Part shown: positions 50,646-61,709 of the stretch, one piece after another
Position numbering within the stretch: position 1 is the first letter of the stretch
How the letters are laid out: each line of letters begins with the position of its first letter
Source: Lelliottia nimipressuralis
GTDB lineage: Bacteria; Pseudomonadota; Gammaproteobacteria; Enterobacterales; Enterobacteriaceae
Assembly: GCF_004402045.1 (NCBI RefSeq)
Contig: NZ_SOMG01000017.1
Location: forward strand, 16,444 to 80,443
Direction: 5' to 3'
DNA length: 64,000 bases
Translations under genes and position numbers: made by a program
The notes under the pieces: model-generated
What the model was told of the DNA's origin: nothing
Database searches by the model: none
Seen by the model: the letters and a program-made list of their open reading frames with translations, nothing else

Positions 50646-50668
50646 GGCCGCATACGTATAATGCGGCC
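50646..50668 (+). promoter_or_regulatory. Palindrome with a TATAAT box between ubiB and tatA
   Basis: GGCCGCAT (50646-50653) and ATGCGGCC (50661-50668) flank a short loop, and TATAAT occurs at 50657-50662. It may be the tatA promoter -10 inside an operator-like inverted repeat, or an mRNA hairpin. The -35 region is weak. Confidence 0.45.
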
Positions 50669-50702
50669 TGACTAATTAATCATCTATTCCTGAGGAACAT
50701 GT

Positions 50703-50972
50703 ATGGGTGGTATCAGTATCTGGCAATTGTTGATCATTGCCGTCATCGTTGTGCTGCTGTTTGGCACCAAAAAGCTCGGTTCTATTGGTTCCGATCTGGG
50801 CGCGTCTATCAAAGGCTTCAAGAAAGCGATGAGCGATGATGAGAGTAAGCAGGATAAAACCAGCCAGGACGCTGACTTTACTGCTAAATCCATCTCCGAC
50901 AAGCAAGAAGAAGCCAAAAAGGAAGAAGCCAAAAAGGAAGACGCCAAAAGCCACGATAAAGAGCAGGTGTAA
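50703..50972 (+). CDS. tatA: Sec-independent (Tat) translocase subunit TatA
   Basis: TatA forms the size-adaptable pore of twin-arginine export. The 89-residue protein has the short N-terminal membrane helix (about 2-20), the hinge LFGTKKLGS, and an amphipathic helix. The hydrophilic tail includes an in-frame 15-bp tandem repeat (50907-50950) encoding EEAKK units. Start [20 protein letters not shown]. First gene of tatABCD; TatB follows after 3 bp. Confidence 0.97.
   Translation: MGGISIWQLLIIAVIVVLLFGTKKLGSIGSDLGASIKGFKKAMSDDESKQDKTSQDADFTAKSISDKQEEAKKEEAKKEDAKSHDKEQV
50907..50950 (+). repeat. 15-bp in-frame tandem repeat in tatA
   Basis: GAAGAAGCCAAAAAG occurs at 50907-50921 and 50922-50936, with a degenerate third copy to 50950. 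It encodes the Lys/Glu/Ala-rich tail of TatA. Confidence 0.85.
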
Positions 50973-50975
50973 GCC

Positions 50976-51518
50976 GTGTTCGATATTGGTTTTAGTGAGC
51001 TGTTGCTGGTCTTTGTGATTGGCCTGATCGTGTTGGGGCCGCAGCGTCTGCCGGTTGCAGTGAAAACCGTTGCAGGCTGGGTGCGTGCGCTGAGATCGCT
51101 GGCATCGACCGTTCAGAATGAGTTGGCTCAGGAGCTTAAGCTGCAGGAATTTCAGGAAAGCCTGAAAAAGGTTGAGAAGGCGAGCATGGATAACCTGACG
51201 CCGGAACTGAAAGCCTCAATGGATGAACTGCGTGAAGCGGCGGAATCCATGAAGCGCTCTTACAGCGTCAACGATCCTGAAAAAGCGAGCGATGAAGCGA
51301 ACACCATTCATAACCCGGTGGTGAAGGGCAGCGAGGAGCAGCGTGAGGGCGTAACGCCAGCCAGCGCTGAACATCAGGCTGCCGCGCCGGAACAGACGCC
51401 GCAGGAAACCGAAGTGAAAAAACAGGCGCAGCCGGAAGACCCCGTGATAAAAGTGGCGGAGACTAAGCCCGTTGCACCTGTTTCCGAATCATCCCCCTCG
51501 TCGAGTGATAAAGCGTAA
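50976..51518 (+). CDS. tatB: Sec-independent (Tat) translocase subunit TatB
   Basis: TatB with TatC forms the substrate receptor. The 180-residue protein starts with GTG ([22 protein letters not shown]), has one membrane helix with the Glu of SELLL (residue 8), the LGPQRLP hinge (21-27), an amphipathic helix, and a long Pro/Glu/Ala-rich disordered C-terminus that differs from E. coli more than the rest. Located between tatA and tatC with 3-bp and 2-bp gaps. Confidence 0.96.
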   Translation: MFDIGFSELLLVFVIGLIVLGPQRLPVAVKTVAGWVRALRSLASTVQNELAQELKLQEFQESLKKVEKASMDNLTPELKASMDELREAAESMKRSYSVNDPEKASDEANTIHNPVVKGSEEQREGVTPASAEHQAAAPEQTPQETEVKKQAQPEDPVIKVAETKPVAPVSESSPSSSDKA

Positions 51519-51520
51519 AC

Positions 51521-52291
51521 ATGGCAGTAGATGATACTCAACCGCTCATTACGCACCTCATTGAGCTGCGTAAGCGCCTGTTAAACTGCATTATTGCGGT
51601 TCTTGTTATTTTTCTATGCCTGGTCTATTTCGCCAACGATATCTACCAGGTTGTCTCTGCACCGTTGATTAAGCAGATGCCGCTGGGCGCAACGATGATT
51701 GCGACGGACGTGGCTTCTCCGTTCTTTACCCCCATTAAGCTTACCTTTTGGGTATCGCTGATTGCCTCTGCGCCGGTCATTCTGTATCAGGTCTGGGCAT
51801 TTGTGGCGCCGGCCTTGTATAAGCATGAACGTAAGCTGGTGATCCCGCTGCTGGTATCCAGCTCCTTGCTGTTTTATATCGGCATGGCGTTTGCCTATTT
51901 CGTTGTCTTCCCGCTGGCCTTCGGCTTCCTGACGCACACCGCACCGGAAGGGGTTCAGGTGTCGACGGATATCGCCAGCTACCTCAGTTTTGTGATGGCG
52001 TTGTTTATGGCGTTCGGCGTGGCATTCGAAGTGCCGGTGGCCATTGTGCTGCTTTGCTGGGTAGGGGTAACCACGCCGGATGACCTGCGTAAGAAGCGTC
52101 CGTATATCCTGGTAGGCGCATTTGTGGTCGGTATGCTGCTGACACCGCCGGATGTTTTCTCGCAGACGCTGCTGGCCATACCGATGTACTGCCTGTTTGA
52201 GGTCGGCGTATTCTTCTCGCGTTTCTACGTGGGTAAAGGGCGTCGATCGGATGACGAAGACGATACGTCCGACAAGACCACTGAAGAGTAA
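51521..52291 (+). CDS. tatC: Sec-independent (Tat) translocase subunit TatC
   Basis: TatC is the six-helix membrane protein that recognises the twin-arginine signal. The 256-residue protein has the N-terminal [13 protein letters not shown], the conserved acidic periplasmic/helix region with [12 protein letters not shown], and [12 protein letters not shown] near the C-terminus. The C-terminal tail is short and charged, and the protein is two residues shorter than in E. coli. Confidence 0.97.
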   Translation: MAVDDTQPLITHLIELRKRLLNCIIAVLVIFLCLVYFANDIYQVVSAPLIKQMPLGATMIATDVASPFFTPIKLTFWVSLIASAPVILYQVWAFVAPALYKHERKLVIPLLVSSSLLFYIGMAFAYFVVFPLAFGFLTHTAPEGVQVSTDIASYLSFVMALFMAFGVAFEVPVAIVLLCWVGVTTPDDLRKKRPYILVGAFVVGMLLTPPDVFSQTLLAIPMYCLFEVGVFFSRFYVGKGRRSDDEDDTSDKTTEE

Positions 52292-52293
52292 AA

Positions 52294-52316
52294 CCAGCCG
52301 CCCGTCAGGGCGGTTG
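52294..52316 (+). other. Hairpin between tatC and tatD
   Basis: GCCGCCC (52297-52303), loop GTCA, GGGCGGT (52308-52314), followed by TGTTAT. This is a weak terminator or attenuator that could lower tatD expression relative to tatABC. Confidence 0.55.
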
Positions 52317-52332
52317 TTATATGGGGATTAGC

Positions 52333-53115
52333 ATGTTTGATATCGGACTCAACCTGACCAGCTCGCAGTTTGCGAAAGATCGCGATGAGGTGGTTGCGCG
52401 TGCTTTTGACGCTGGCGTAAAAGGACTGTTGTTGACGGGGACCAACCTGCATGAAAGCGAGCAGGCACAGCAGCTGGCGCAACGCTACGATCGTTGTTGG
52501 TCTACCGCTGGCGTGCATCCTCATGACAGCAGCCAGTGGGCCCCGGCTAGTGGCGAAAACCTGTACAGGCTCGCGAAGACGCCAGACGTTGTGGCTATCG
52601 GCGAATGCGGTCTCGATTTCAACCGTAACTTTTCAACGCCTGAAGAGCAGGAAAGGGCTTTCACTGCTCAGCTTGCACTGGCGGCAGAGCTTGAAATGCC
52701 CGTATTTATGCACTGCCGCGACGCGCATGAGCATTTCCTGGCACTTCTGGATCCGTGGCTGGAGAAACTGCCCGGCGCGGTGCTGCACTGCTTTACCGGC
52801 TCCCGGCAGGAGGCGCTGGATTGCCTGAAGCGAGGGCTTTATCTGGGCATTACGGGCTGGGTTTGCGATGAGCGCCGCGGGCTTGAGCTTCGGGAACTGT
52901 TACCGGCGATCCCGGCTGACAGGTTGCTCTTTGAAACCGATGCGCCTTATCTGCTGCCGCGCGATATGAAACCCAAACCGGCATCACGGCGAAATGAGCC
53001 CGCCTGGCTGGGGCACATTGTTGAGAGCGTAGCGAAGTGGCGCGGAGAGGATCCGCAATGGCTTTCCGCGCAGACGGATGACAACGTGCGTACTCTGTTC
53101 GGGATACGTTTTTAA
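52333..53115 (+). CDS. tatD: 3'-5' metal-dependent DNase TatD
   Basis: TatD is an amidohydrolase-fold exonuclease of the TatD family, implicated in repair of oxidative DNA damage and not needed for export. The 260-residue protein ([13 protein letters not shown] at 52333) has metal-binding motifs [31 protein letters not shown] and [13 protein letters not shown] longer ATG at 52321 adds four residues. Its stop overlaps the convergent rfaH stop by 4 bp. Confidence 0.96.
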   Translation: MFDIGLNLTSSQFAKDRDEVVARAFDAGVKGLLLTGTNLHESEQAQQLAQRYDRCWSTAGVHPHDSSQWAPASGENLYRLAKTPDVVAIGECGLDFNRNFSTPEEQERAFTAQLALAAELEMPVFMHCRDAHEHFLALLDPWLEKLPGAVLHCFTGSRQEALDCLKRGLYLGITGWVCDERRGLELRELLPAIPADRLLFETDAPYLLPRDMKPKPASRRNEPAWLGHIVESVAKWRGEDPQWLSAQTDDNVRTLFGIRF

Positions 53116-53603
53116 ACTTTGCGGAAGTCGGTGTTTTTAACGCTCTGAAGCACCTGCTTGTTCAGCAGATTGAGCAACAGCATGGAGCGTGCTTCACCGT
53201 CCGGTTCGGCAAAAATCGCCTGCAGACCTTCGAAAGCACCTTCTGTAATAACAACGCAATCGCCCGTGTAAGGGGTTTCCGGGTCGGTGATCCCTTCAGG
53301 CTGTTGATAAATTGATAGCTGATGAATGACCGTCGGCGGAACCGTTGCCGGATGAGCACCAAAACGGACAAAGTGGCTGACGCCGCGCGTTGCGCTGATG
53401 GTGGTAGTGTGGATGACTTCCGGATCGAACTCCACGAACAGATAGTTCGGGAATAACGGCTCACTCACGGTTGTGCGCTTCCCGCGCTGCATCTTTTCAA
53501 GCGTGATCACGGGCGTCAGGCAATTTACAGACTGACGTTCAAGATGTTCCTGCGCGCGCTGAAGTTGCCCGCGTTTGCAATACAGTAAATACCAGGCCTG
53601 CAT
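53112..53603 (-). CDS. rfaH: Transcription antiterminator RfaH
   Basis: RfaH is a NusG paralogue recruited by ops sequences; it allows transcription through long LPS, capsule and secretion operons and couples translation by fold-switching of its C-terminal KOW domain. The 163-residue protein ([20 protein letters not shown]) has an intact NGN domain with [14 protein letters not shown] and [10 protein letters not shown], and a C-terminal KOW segment with [15 protein letters not shown]. An upstream in-frame start at 53642 has no family support. No ops element was found in the window. Confidence 0.96.
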   Translation of the reverse strand: MQAWYLLYCKRGQLQRAQEHLERQSVNCLTPVITLEKMQRGKRTTVSEPLFPNYLFVEFDPEVIHTTTISATRGVSHFVRFGAHPATVPPTVIHQLSIYQQPEGITDPETPYTGDCVVITEGAFEGLQAIFAEPDGEARSMLLLNLLNKQVLQSVKNTDFRKV

Positions 53604-53773
53604 AATCACTCTTTCCCTTAGTTCGGGGCGCAAGCATATCAAAACCCTGGCGGGATCGCTAAGTTGATTATAATGGGGGAAAACGGAACAGAACGCATAA
53701 GTTCACGCTTGTTTAACAAAATTACAGCATCAAGCAGGCTTACGCCGTATAATGAAGCGCTTACAGAGAGGCC

Positions 53774-55279
53774 ATGATTAACTGCATGAAATACCACGAT
53801 CTCCGCGACTTCCTGACGCTGCTGGAAAAGCAGGGTGAACTCAAACGCATTACACTTCCTGTTGATCCTTATCTGGAGATGACAGAAATAGCTGACCGCA
53901 CCCTGCGTGCCGGTGGCCCCGCCTTACTGTTTGAAAATCCGAAAGGGTACTCCATGCCGGTGTTGTGCAACCTGTTTGGTACACCACGTCGTGTCGCACT
54001 GGGGATGGGGCAGGAGGATGTCACGGCGCTGCGTGAAGTGGGTAAACTGCTGGCGTTTCTGAAAGAGCCGGAGCCACCAAAAGGCTTCCGCGATCTGTTC
54101 GACAAACTGCCGCAGTTTAAGCAGGTGCTGAACATGCCCACCAAACGCCTGCGTGGCGCGCCGTGCCAGCAGAAAGTGCTGGAAGGCGATGCGGTAGATC
54201 TGACCAAAATCCCTATCATGCAGTGCTGGCCTGAAGATGCCGCTCCGCTGATCACCTGGGGGCTTACCGTTACGCGCGGCCCGCACAAAGAGCGTCAGAA
54301 TCTGGGTATTTACCGCCAGCAGTTGATTGGCAAAAATAAGCTCATCATGCGCTGGCTGTCGCATCGCGGCGGCGCACTCGATTTCCAGGAGTGGTGTGCT
54401 GCGCATCCGGGTGAACGTTTCCCGGTGTCTGTCGCGCTAGGTGCCGATCCGGCCACCATTCTCGGGGCGGTAACGCCCGTACCGGATACGCTCTCTGAAT
54501 ATGCGTTTGCAGGCCTGCTGCGCGGGACCAAAACGGAAGTCGTGAAGTGTATCTCTAACGATCTCGAAGTCCCGGCCAGTGCAGAAATTGTGCTGGAAGG
54601 TTACATTGAGCAGGGGGAACTGGCACCGGAAGGCCCCTATGGTGACCACACCGGCTATTACAACGAAGTGGATAACTTCCCGGTGTTTACCGTTACGCAC
54701 ATTACCCAGCGTGAAGATGCGATTTATCACTCCACCTACACCGGACGTCCACCGGACGAACCAGCGGTACTGGGCGTGGCGCTGAATGAGGTGTTTGTGC
54801 CCATCCTGCAAAAGCAGTTCCCGGAAATCGTTGATTTTTATCTGCCGCCTGAAGGATGCTCGTATCGTATGGCGGTGGTCACGATGAAGAAGCAGTATCC
54901 TGGTCACGCTAAACGCGTGATGATGGGCGTATGGTCTTTCCTGCGCCAGTTTATGTATACCAAATTTGTAATTGTCTGCGATGATGACGTTAACGCCCGC
55001 GACTGGAATGACGTCATTTGGGCCATTACCACCCGAATGGACCCGGCGCGCGATACGGTGTTAGTCGAAAACACGCCGATAGATTACCTGGATTTTGCCT
55101 CGCCGGTTTCCGGCCTTGGTTCAAAAATGGGACTGGATGCCACAAATAAATGGCCTGGCGAAACCGACCGTGAATGGGGTCGCCCGATCAAAAAAGATCC
55201 TGCCGTGACCGCGCGAATTGACGCGATCTGGGACGAACTGGCCATAATGAGTAACGGTAAGCCTGGATCTGACCGTTAA
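53774..55279 (+). CDS. ubiD: 3-octaprenyl-4-hydroxybenzoate carboxy-lyase UbiD
   Basis: UbiD decarboxylates octaprenyl-4-hydroxybenzoate using the prenylated flavin made by UbiX. The protein shows the family segments [67 protein letters not shown] and [25 protein letters not shown] loops. Start choice: ATG at 53774 (501 residues) or 53786 (497); the E. coli protein begins MDAMKY, whose second Met aligns with 53786. AGAGAGG lies just before the first ATG. Confidence 0.95.
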   Translation: MINCMKYHDLRDFLTLLEKQGELKRITLPVDPYLEMTEIADRTLRAGGPALLFENPKGYSMPVLCNLFGTPRRVALGMGQEDVTALREVGKLLAFLKEPEPPKGFRDLFDKLPQFKQVLNMPTKRLRGAPCQQKVLEGDAVDLTKIPIMQCWPEDAAPLITWGLTVTRGPHKERQNLGIYRQQLIGKNKLIMRWLSHRGGALDFQEWCAAHPGERFPVSVALGADPATILGAVTPVPDTLSEYAFAGLLRGTKTEVVKCISNDLEVPASAEIVLEGYIEQGELAPEGPYGDHTGYYNEVDNFPVFTVTHITQREDAIYHSTYTGRPPDEPAVLGVALNEVFVPILQKQFPEIVDFYLPPEGCSYRMAVVTMKKQYPGHAKRVMMGVWSFLRQFMYTKFVIVCDDDVNARDWNDVIWAITTRMDPARDTVLVENTPIDYLDFASPVSGLGSKMGLDATNKWPGETDREWGRPIKKDPAVTARIDAIWDELAIMSNGKPGSDR

Positions 55280-55309
55280 GCCCTATAGACTTCCCGACAG
55301 AGAGAGCGA

Positions 55310-56011
55310 ATGACAACCTTAAGCTGTAAAGTGACCTCGGTAGATGCCATCACCGACACCGTATATCGCGTCCGTATAGTGCCAGAAGCGCCATTCTCTT
55401 TCCGCGCTGGTCAGTACTTAATGGTCGTGATGGATGAGCGTGATAAGCGTCCTTTCTCTATGGCCTCAACGCCAGCAGAGCAGGAATTTATTGAGCTTCA
55501 TATTGGTGCGTCAGAGCTTAACCTGTATGCGATGGCGGTAATGGATCGGATCCTGAAGGAACGTGAAATCGTGGTGGATATTCCACACGGTGATGCGTGG
55601 CTGCGCGATGACGAAGACCGTCCGCTGATCCTGATTGCTGGCGGTACAGGCTTCTCGTATGTGCGTTCTATTCTGTTGACCGCCCTGGCGCGTAATCCAG
55701 ACCGTGATATCACCATTTACTGGGGTGGCCGCGAAGAGAAACATCTGTACGACCTGTCTGAGCTGGAAGCGCTGAGCGTAACCCATCCTAACCTGCGCAT
55801 TGAACCGGTGGTTGAACAGCCGGAAGAGGGCTGGCGTGGGCGTAGCGGTACGGTGCTGACGGCGGTACTGCAGGATCATGGCACTCTGGCAGGGCACGAC
55901 ATCTATATCGCTGGCCGCTTTGAGATGGCGAAAATTGCCCGCGATCTGTTCTGTAATGAACGTGACGCGCGTGAAGACCGTCTCTTCGGCGATGCGTTTG
56001 CCTTCATTTAA
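55310..56011 (+). CDS. fre: NAD(P)H-flavin reductase Fre
   Basis: Fre reduces free FMN/FAD/riboflavin with NAD(P)H and supports ferric reduction and ribonucleotide reductase activation. The 233-residue ferredoxin-reductase-fold protein has the flavin motif RPFSMAST (47-54) and the nucleotide motif [15 protein letters not shown] (109-122). Start after AGAGAG. It is convergent with fadBA, separated by a terminator and REPs. Confidence 0.96.
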   Translation: MTTLSCKVTSVDAITDTVYRVRIVPEAPFSFRAGQYLMVVMDERDKRPFSMASTPAEQEFIELHIGASELNLYAMAVMDRILKEREIVVDIPHGDAWLRDDEDRPLILIAGGTGFSYVRSILLTALARNPDRDITIYWGGREEKHLYDLSELEALSVTHPNLRIEPVVEQPEEGWRGRSGTVLTAVLQDHGTLAGHDIYIAGRFEMAKIARDLFCNERDAREDRLFGDAFAFI

Positions 56012-56038
56012 ATAAAAAACCCGCCCCTGACAGGCGGG
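56012..56038 (-). terminator. Intrinsic terminator of fadBA (minus strand)
   Basis: On the minus strand CCCGCCTGTCAGGGGCGGG is followed by a T-run (plus-strand A-run 56015-56019). It is oriented to stop transcription coming from fadA, about 135 bp after its stop codon, past the REP pair. Confidence 0.75.
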
Positions 56039-56098
56039 AAGAACGGCAACTAAACTGTCTCTCTTCGCCAATGACGCCAGTGGCGGTGAGAACCTCTC

Positions 56099-56162
56099 GT
56101 AGGCCGGGAAAGCGCAGCGCCTCCCGGCAAAAGCCCGATGGCGCGATGCTTATCGGGCCTAC
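56099..56162. repeat. REP pair (BIME) between fre and fadA
   Basis: GTAGGCCGGGAAAGCGCAGC-type unit followed by an inverted GCCCGATGGCGCGATGC...GGGCCTAC unit, the usual BIME layout, in the 160-bp gap between convergent genes. Confidence 0.85.
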
Positions 56163-56171
56163 GTTATAGCC

Positions 56172-57344
<1,173 letters not shown>

Positions 57345-59534
57345 TTAAGCCGTTTTCAGCTCGCCAACCGGACGGGCTGGCTCAACTGATGGATAATAGG
57401 GTTCGTTATGGCGCGCCTTATTGCGCAGCCCTTCCGGCACTTCATACAGCGGGCCGAGGTGCTGATACTGCTGAGCCATATCGAGATAACGGGCGCTGCC
57501 GAGCGTGTCCAGCCAGCGGAACGCGCCGCCGTGGAATGGAGGGAAGCCCAGGCCGTACACCAGCGCCATGTCGGCTTCTGCCGGGCTGGCGATGATGCCT
57601 TCTTCGAGGCAACGCACCACTTCGTTGATCATCGGAATCATCATTCGGGCGATGATCTCATCGTCGGTGAAGTCGCGTTTCGGCTGACTGACGTCGGCCA
57701 GCAGGCCATCCACCACGGCATCTTCTTCTTTCTTCGGTTTACCTTTGCTGTCTTCTTTATAGCGCCAGAAGCCCAGGCCGTTTTTCTGACCGAAGCGGTT
57801 GGCGTCGAACAGGGCGTCAATCGCGTCGCGATAATCTTTCTGCATGCGCTGCGGGAAGCCCGCCGCCATGACTGCCTGAGCGTGGTGGGCGGTATCAATA
57901 CCGACCACATCCAACAGATACGCAGGGCCCATTGGCCAGCCGAACTGTTTTTCCATCACTTTATCGATTTTGCGGAAGTCTGCACCATCGCGCAGCAGCT
58001 GGCTGAAACCGGCGAAGTAAGGGAACAGGACGCGGTTGACGAAGAAGCCCGGACAGTCGTTGACCACAATCGGCGTCTTGCCCATTTTGCTCGCCCACGC
58101 CACCACTTTGGCGATGGTATCGTCAGAAGTTTTTTCCCCACGGATCACTTCGACCAGCGGCATACGGTGTACCGGGTTGAAGAAGTGCATCCCGCAGAAG
58201 TTTTCCGGACGCTTCAGCACGCTTGCCAGCTCGCTGATTGGAATGGTGGAGGTGTTAGAAGCCAGCACGGTCTCAGGACGAACCTTGTCTTCCGTTTCCG
58301 CGAGAACTGCTTTTTTGACTTTCGGATTCTCGACGACGGCTTCGACCACCACGTCGACACGGTCGAAACCGCTGTATTCCAGCACAGGCTGGATGGTGGA
58401 GATCACACCCGCAAGTTTCAGCCCGTCAATTTTGCCGCGCTCCAGCTGTTTATTCAGCAGCTTGGCCGCTTCGGTCATGCCCAGCGTCAGGGATTTCTCG
58501 CTGATGTCTTTCATCACTACCGGCACGCCTTTACAGGCCGACTGGTAAGCGATGCCGCCACCCATAATGCCAGCGCCGAGTACCGCCGCATGTTTTGGCG
58601 TCTCAACGTTTTTGGTCAACTGTTTGGCTTTCCCTTTCACGAACTGATCGTTGAGGAAGATACCGACCAGCGCGCGAGCTTCATTGGTGTGCGCCAGCGG
58701 GACAAAGCTCTGATTTTCAAGCTTCAGCGCTTCGTCGCGACCAAGGCGAGCCGCGGCTTCAATGGTTTTCACCGCCGTGATTGGTGCCGGATAGTGTTTA
58801 CCTGCCGTCTGCATCACCATGCCTTTGGCGATGGTGAAGCTCATGGTGGCTTCAATCTTACTGAGCTTTAACGGCTCCAGCTTCGGCTGACGTTTGGCTT
58901 TCCAGTCGAGATCGCCGTTAATCGCCTGACGCAAAATGGCGACAGCGCCTTCAATAAGTTTCTCTGGTTTAACGACGCCGTCGACCAGGCCAATTTTCTG
59001 CGCCTGTTCTGCACCAACATCTTTACCTGCGGCAATAATCTCGAGTGCACTGTCTGCACCCAGCATGCGCGGCATACGCACGGAGCCGCCAAAGCCCGGC
59101 ATGATACCCAGCTTCGTTTCCGGCAGGCCAATGCGCAGGTCCGGCGTAGCCAGGCGGTAATCAGTGGCTAACACGCATTCGCAGCCACCGCCCAGCGCGT
59201 AGCCGTTAACGGCGGAAATAGTCGGGACGGGCAGATCTTCCAGACGGTTAAAGACGCTGTTCGCAAAGTGCAGCCACTGGCTCAACTGTTCTTCAGGCAC
59301 CAGGAACAGCGAGAGGAATTCGGTGATATCGGCACCGACAATAAAGGCCGCTTTGTTCGATCGCAGCAGCAGCCCTTTTAATTCAGTTTGTTTTTCAAGT
59401 ACATCCAGCGCCTGGCCAAGACTGGCCACCGTCGCGGTATCGAGCTTGTTCACTGAGCCGGGGGCATCGAACACCAGTTCGGCAATGCCATCTTCCAGCC
59501 AGTTGAGGTACAGGGTGTCGCCTTTGTAAAGCAT
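57345..59534 (-). CDS. fadB: Fatty-acid oxidation complex alpha subunit FadB
   Basis: FadB has enoyl-CoA hydratase, 3-hydroxyacyl-CoA dehydrogenase, isomerase and epimerase activities. The 729-residue protein (ATG at 59534, [19 protein letters not shown]) has the crotonase domain with catalytic Glu119 (GGGCECVLA) and Glu139 (GLPETKLG). The dehydrogenase domain follows, with NAD motif [16 protein letters not shown] and catalytic His450 in [14 protein letters not shown]. An upstream ATG at 59570 adds 12 unsupported residues. Behind a FadR operator. Confidence 0.97.
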   Translation of the reverse strand: MLYKGDTLYLNWLEDGIAELVFDAPGSVNKLDTATVASLGQALDVLEKQTELKGLLLRSNKAAFIVGADITEFLSLFLVPEEQLSQWLHFANSVFNRLEDLPVPTISAVNGYALGGGCECVLATDYRLATPDLRIGLPETKLGIMPGFGGSVRMPRMLGADSALEIIAAGKDVGAEQAQKIGLVDGVVKPEKLIEGAVAILRQAINGDLDWKAKRQPKLEPLKLSKIEATMSFTIAKGMVMQTAGKHYPAPITAVKTIEAAARLGRDEALKLENQSFVPLAHTNEARALVGIFLNDQFVKGKAKQLTKNVETPKHAAVLGAGIMGGGIAYQSACKGVPVVMKDISEKSLTLGMTEAAKLLNKQLERGKIDGLKLAGVISTIQPVLEYSGFDRVDVVVEAVVENPKVKKAVLAETEDKVRPETVLASNTSTIPISELASVLKRPENFCGMHFFNPVHRMPLVEVIRGEKTSDDTIAKVVAWASKMGKTPIVVNDCPGFFVNRVLFPYFAGFSQLLRDGADFRKIDKVMEKQFGWPMGPAYLLDVVGIDTAHHAQAVMAAGFPQRMQKDYRDAIDALFDANRFGQKNGLGFWRYKEDSKGKPKKEEDAVVDGLLADVSQPKRDFTDDEIIARMMIPMINEVVRCLEEGIIASPAEADMALVYGLGFPPFHGGAFRWLDTLGSARYLDMAQQYQHLGPLYEVPEGLRNKARHNEPYYPSVEPARPVGELKTA

Positions 59535-59560
59535 GTCAGTCTCCTGAATCCAGCAAGTGG

Positions 59561-59577
59561 ATCTGGTCATACCAGAT
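59561..59577. promoter_or_regulatory. FadR operator of fadBA
   Basis: ATCTGGTCATACCAGAT is a near-perfect palindrome matching the FadR site ATCTGGTACGACCAGAT at E. coli fadB, 27 bp upstream of the fadB start. Confidence 0.92.
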
Positions 59578-59724
59578 GAAACGGAGTGTGGAATTTATGT
59601 TAATAAAATGCAAATTACTCATTAAGAAATTGCTGCATTGATCACGGTCGGTGGAAATCACGCAGCTGGAGAGAGGTGTGCTAAGATGCGATGACTTGAG
59701 CTCAAGAAAACGTAAGGATGAATG

Positions 59725-61056
59725 ATGGACTCACTGGCTTCGCTTTATAAAAATCATATCGTTACCCTACAGGAACGTACCCGTGATGTACTGGCACGCT
59801 TCAAGCTGGATGCCCTGCTGATCCACTCCGGCGAGCTGATGAATACGTTTCTTGATGACCATGCTTATCCGTTTAAGGTCAACCCGCAGTTTAAAGCCTG
59901 GGTGCCAGTAACCCAGGTGCCAAATTGCTGGCTGCTGGTGGATGGCGTGAACAAGCCGAAACTGTGGTTCTACCTGCCGGTCGATTACTGGCACAACGTT
60001 GAACCGCTGCCGACCTCTTTCTGGACGGAAGAAATTGATGTTATTGCGCTGCCAAAAGCGGACGGCATTGGCAGCCAGCTGCCTGCCGCGCGTAGCAATA
60101 TCGGCTACATTGGTCCGGTTCCGGAGCGAGCCTTAGGTCTGGATATTCCGGCAGACAAACTTAACCCGAAAGGGGTGCTGGATTACCTGCACTATTACCG
60201 CGCGTATAAAACCGACTACGAACTTTACTGCATGCGTGAAGCGCAGAAAACGGCAGTGAATGGCCACCGCGCCGCGCACGAAGCGTTCCAGTCGGGTATG
60301 AGCGAGTTCGACATCAACCAGGCTTACCTGACCGCGACAGGCCACCGCGATACCGACGTGCCGTACAGCAATATTGTTGCGCTAAACGAGCATGCTTCCG
60401 TCCTGCATTACACCAAACTCGATCACCATGTACCGTCTGAGATGCGCAGCTTCCTGCTTGACGCAGGTGCCGAGTACAACGGTTACGCAGCTGACCTGAC
60501 CCGTACCTGGGCAGCGAATGCGGATACCGATTTCGCGCAGCTGATCAAAGACGTCAACGATGAACAGCTGGCGCTTATTGGCACCATGAAAGCGGGTACC
60601 AGCTATGTGGATTACCACATCCAGTTCCATCAGCGCATCGCGAAGCTGCTGCGTAAGCATCAGATTGTGAAAGACATGAGCGAAGAGGCGATGGTCGAGA
60701 ACGATCTGACCGGGCCATTCATGCCGCACGGTATTGGTCACCCGCTGGGCCTGCAGGTTCACGACGTAGCGGGTTTTATGCAGGATGATACCGGTACGCA
60801 TCTGGCGGCACCGTCTAAATATCCTTACCTGCGCTGCACCCGTATTCTTGAGCCGCGTATGGTGCTGACGATTGAACCGGGGATCTACTTTATCGAATCC
60901 CTGCTGGCGCCATGGCGTGAAGGTCAGTTCAGCAAGCACTTCAACTGGGAAAAAATTGAGGCGCTGAAACCGTTTGGCGGTATTCGCATCGAAGATAACG
61001 TCGTGGTTCACGAAAACGGTATTGAGAACATGACGCGAGACCTGAAGCTGGCCTGA
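59725..61056 (+). CDS. pepQ: Xaa-Pro dipeptidase PepQ
   Basis: PepQ hydrolyses Xaa-Pro dipeptides with two metal ions. The 443-residue protein (pita-bread fold) has metal ligands Asp246 and Asp257 ([17 protein letters not shown]), and His339, Glu384 and Glu423 at the positions of E. coli PepQ ([24 protein letters not shown]). Of two ATGs (59722, 59725) the second matches the E. coli start and lies 6 nt after AAGGA. The yigZ start overlaps its stop (TGATG). Confidence 0.96.
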   Translation: MDSLASLYKNHIVTLQERTRDVLARFKLDALLIHSGELMNTFLDDHAYPFKVNPQFKAWVPVTQVPNCWLLVDGVNKPKLWFYLPVDYWHNVEPLPTSFWTEEIDVIALPKADGIGSQLPAARSNIGYIGPVPERALGLDIPADKLNPKGVLDYLHYYRAYKTDYELYCMREAQKTAVNGHRAAHEAFQSGMSEFDINQAYLTATGHRDTDVPYSNIVALNEHASVLHYTKLDHHVPSEMRSFLLDAGAEYNGYAADLTRTWAANADTDFAQLIKDVNDEQLALIGTMKAGTSYVDYHIQFHQRIAKLLRKHQIVKDMSEEAMVENDLTGPFMPHGIGHPLGLQVHDVAGFMQDDTGTHLAAPSKYPYLRCTRILEPRMVLTIEPGIYFIESLLAPWREGQFSKHFNWEKIEALKPFGGIRIEDNVVVHENGIENMTRDLKLA

Positions 61057-61670
61057 TGGAAAGCTGGCTGATACCGGCTGAACCGGTCACCTTTGTTGAG
61101 GAAATCAAGAAAAGTCGCTTTATTACGCTGCTGGCGCATACCGACGGCGTAGAAGCGGCAAAAGCGTTTGTCGAGTCCGTTCGGGCTGAGCATTCTGACG
61201 CACGCCACCACTGCGTGGCGTGGGTGGCAGGGCCGCCGGACGATTCGCAGCAATTGGGGTTTTCCGACGACGGTGAACCGGCGGGAACGGCCGGTAAACC
61301 CATGCTTTCGCAGCTGATGGGCAGCGGCGTGGGTGAGATTACCGCCGTGGTGGTGCGCTACTACGGCGGCATTTTGTTAGGTACCGGTGGGCTGGTCAAA
61401 GCGTATGGCGGAGGGGTTCAGCAAGCGCTGAATATACTCATAACCACCCGCAAAACGCCGCTCACCGAATATACTTTACTGTGTGATTACGCCCAGTTAT
61501 CCGGCATCGAAGCATTGCTGAGGCCGTTTAACGGTGTCATCGCACACAGTGAATATCAGGCAATGGTGCAATTACGCGTGGCGCTTCCTCAGGCGGAACT
61601 GGCTGCTTTTTCAGCAAAACTTGCTGATTTTAGTCGTGGTTCGTTGCAATTGCTGCCGATTGAAGAATAA
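61056..61670 (+). CDS. yigZ: IMPACT/YigZ family protein
   Basis: The 204-residue protein belongs to the YigZ/IMPACT (UPF0029) family: HHCVAWVAG, FSDDGEPAGTAGKPML and VVVRYYGGILLGTGGLVKAY in the N-terminal domain, followed by a ferredoxin-like C-terminal domain. Its function is not established in bacteria. It sits between pepQ (TGATG overlap) and trkH. Confidence 0.92.
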   Translation: MESWLIPAEPVTFVEEIKKSRFITLLAHTDGVEAAKAFVESVRAEHSDARHHCVAWVAGPPDDSQQLGFSDDGEPAGTAGKPMLSQLMGSGVGEITAVVVRYYGGILLGTGGLVKAYGGGVQQALNILITTRKTPLTEYTLLCDYAQLSGIEALLRPFNGVIAHSEYQAMVQLRVALPQAELAAFSAKLADFSRGSLQLLPIEE

Positions 61671-61709
61671 TCCCCACCTCACTTTTGAATACCAAAGGAA
61701 GCGGCAGAG

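Noticed and set aside
57408..58871. 487-codon open frame antisense to fadB
   Set aside because: Composition is unlike a real protein, no motif is seen, and fadB is intact with its catalytic residues.
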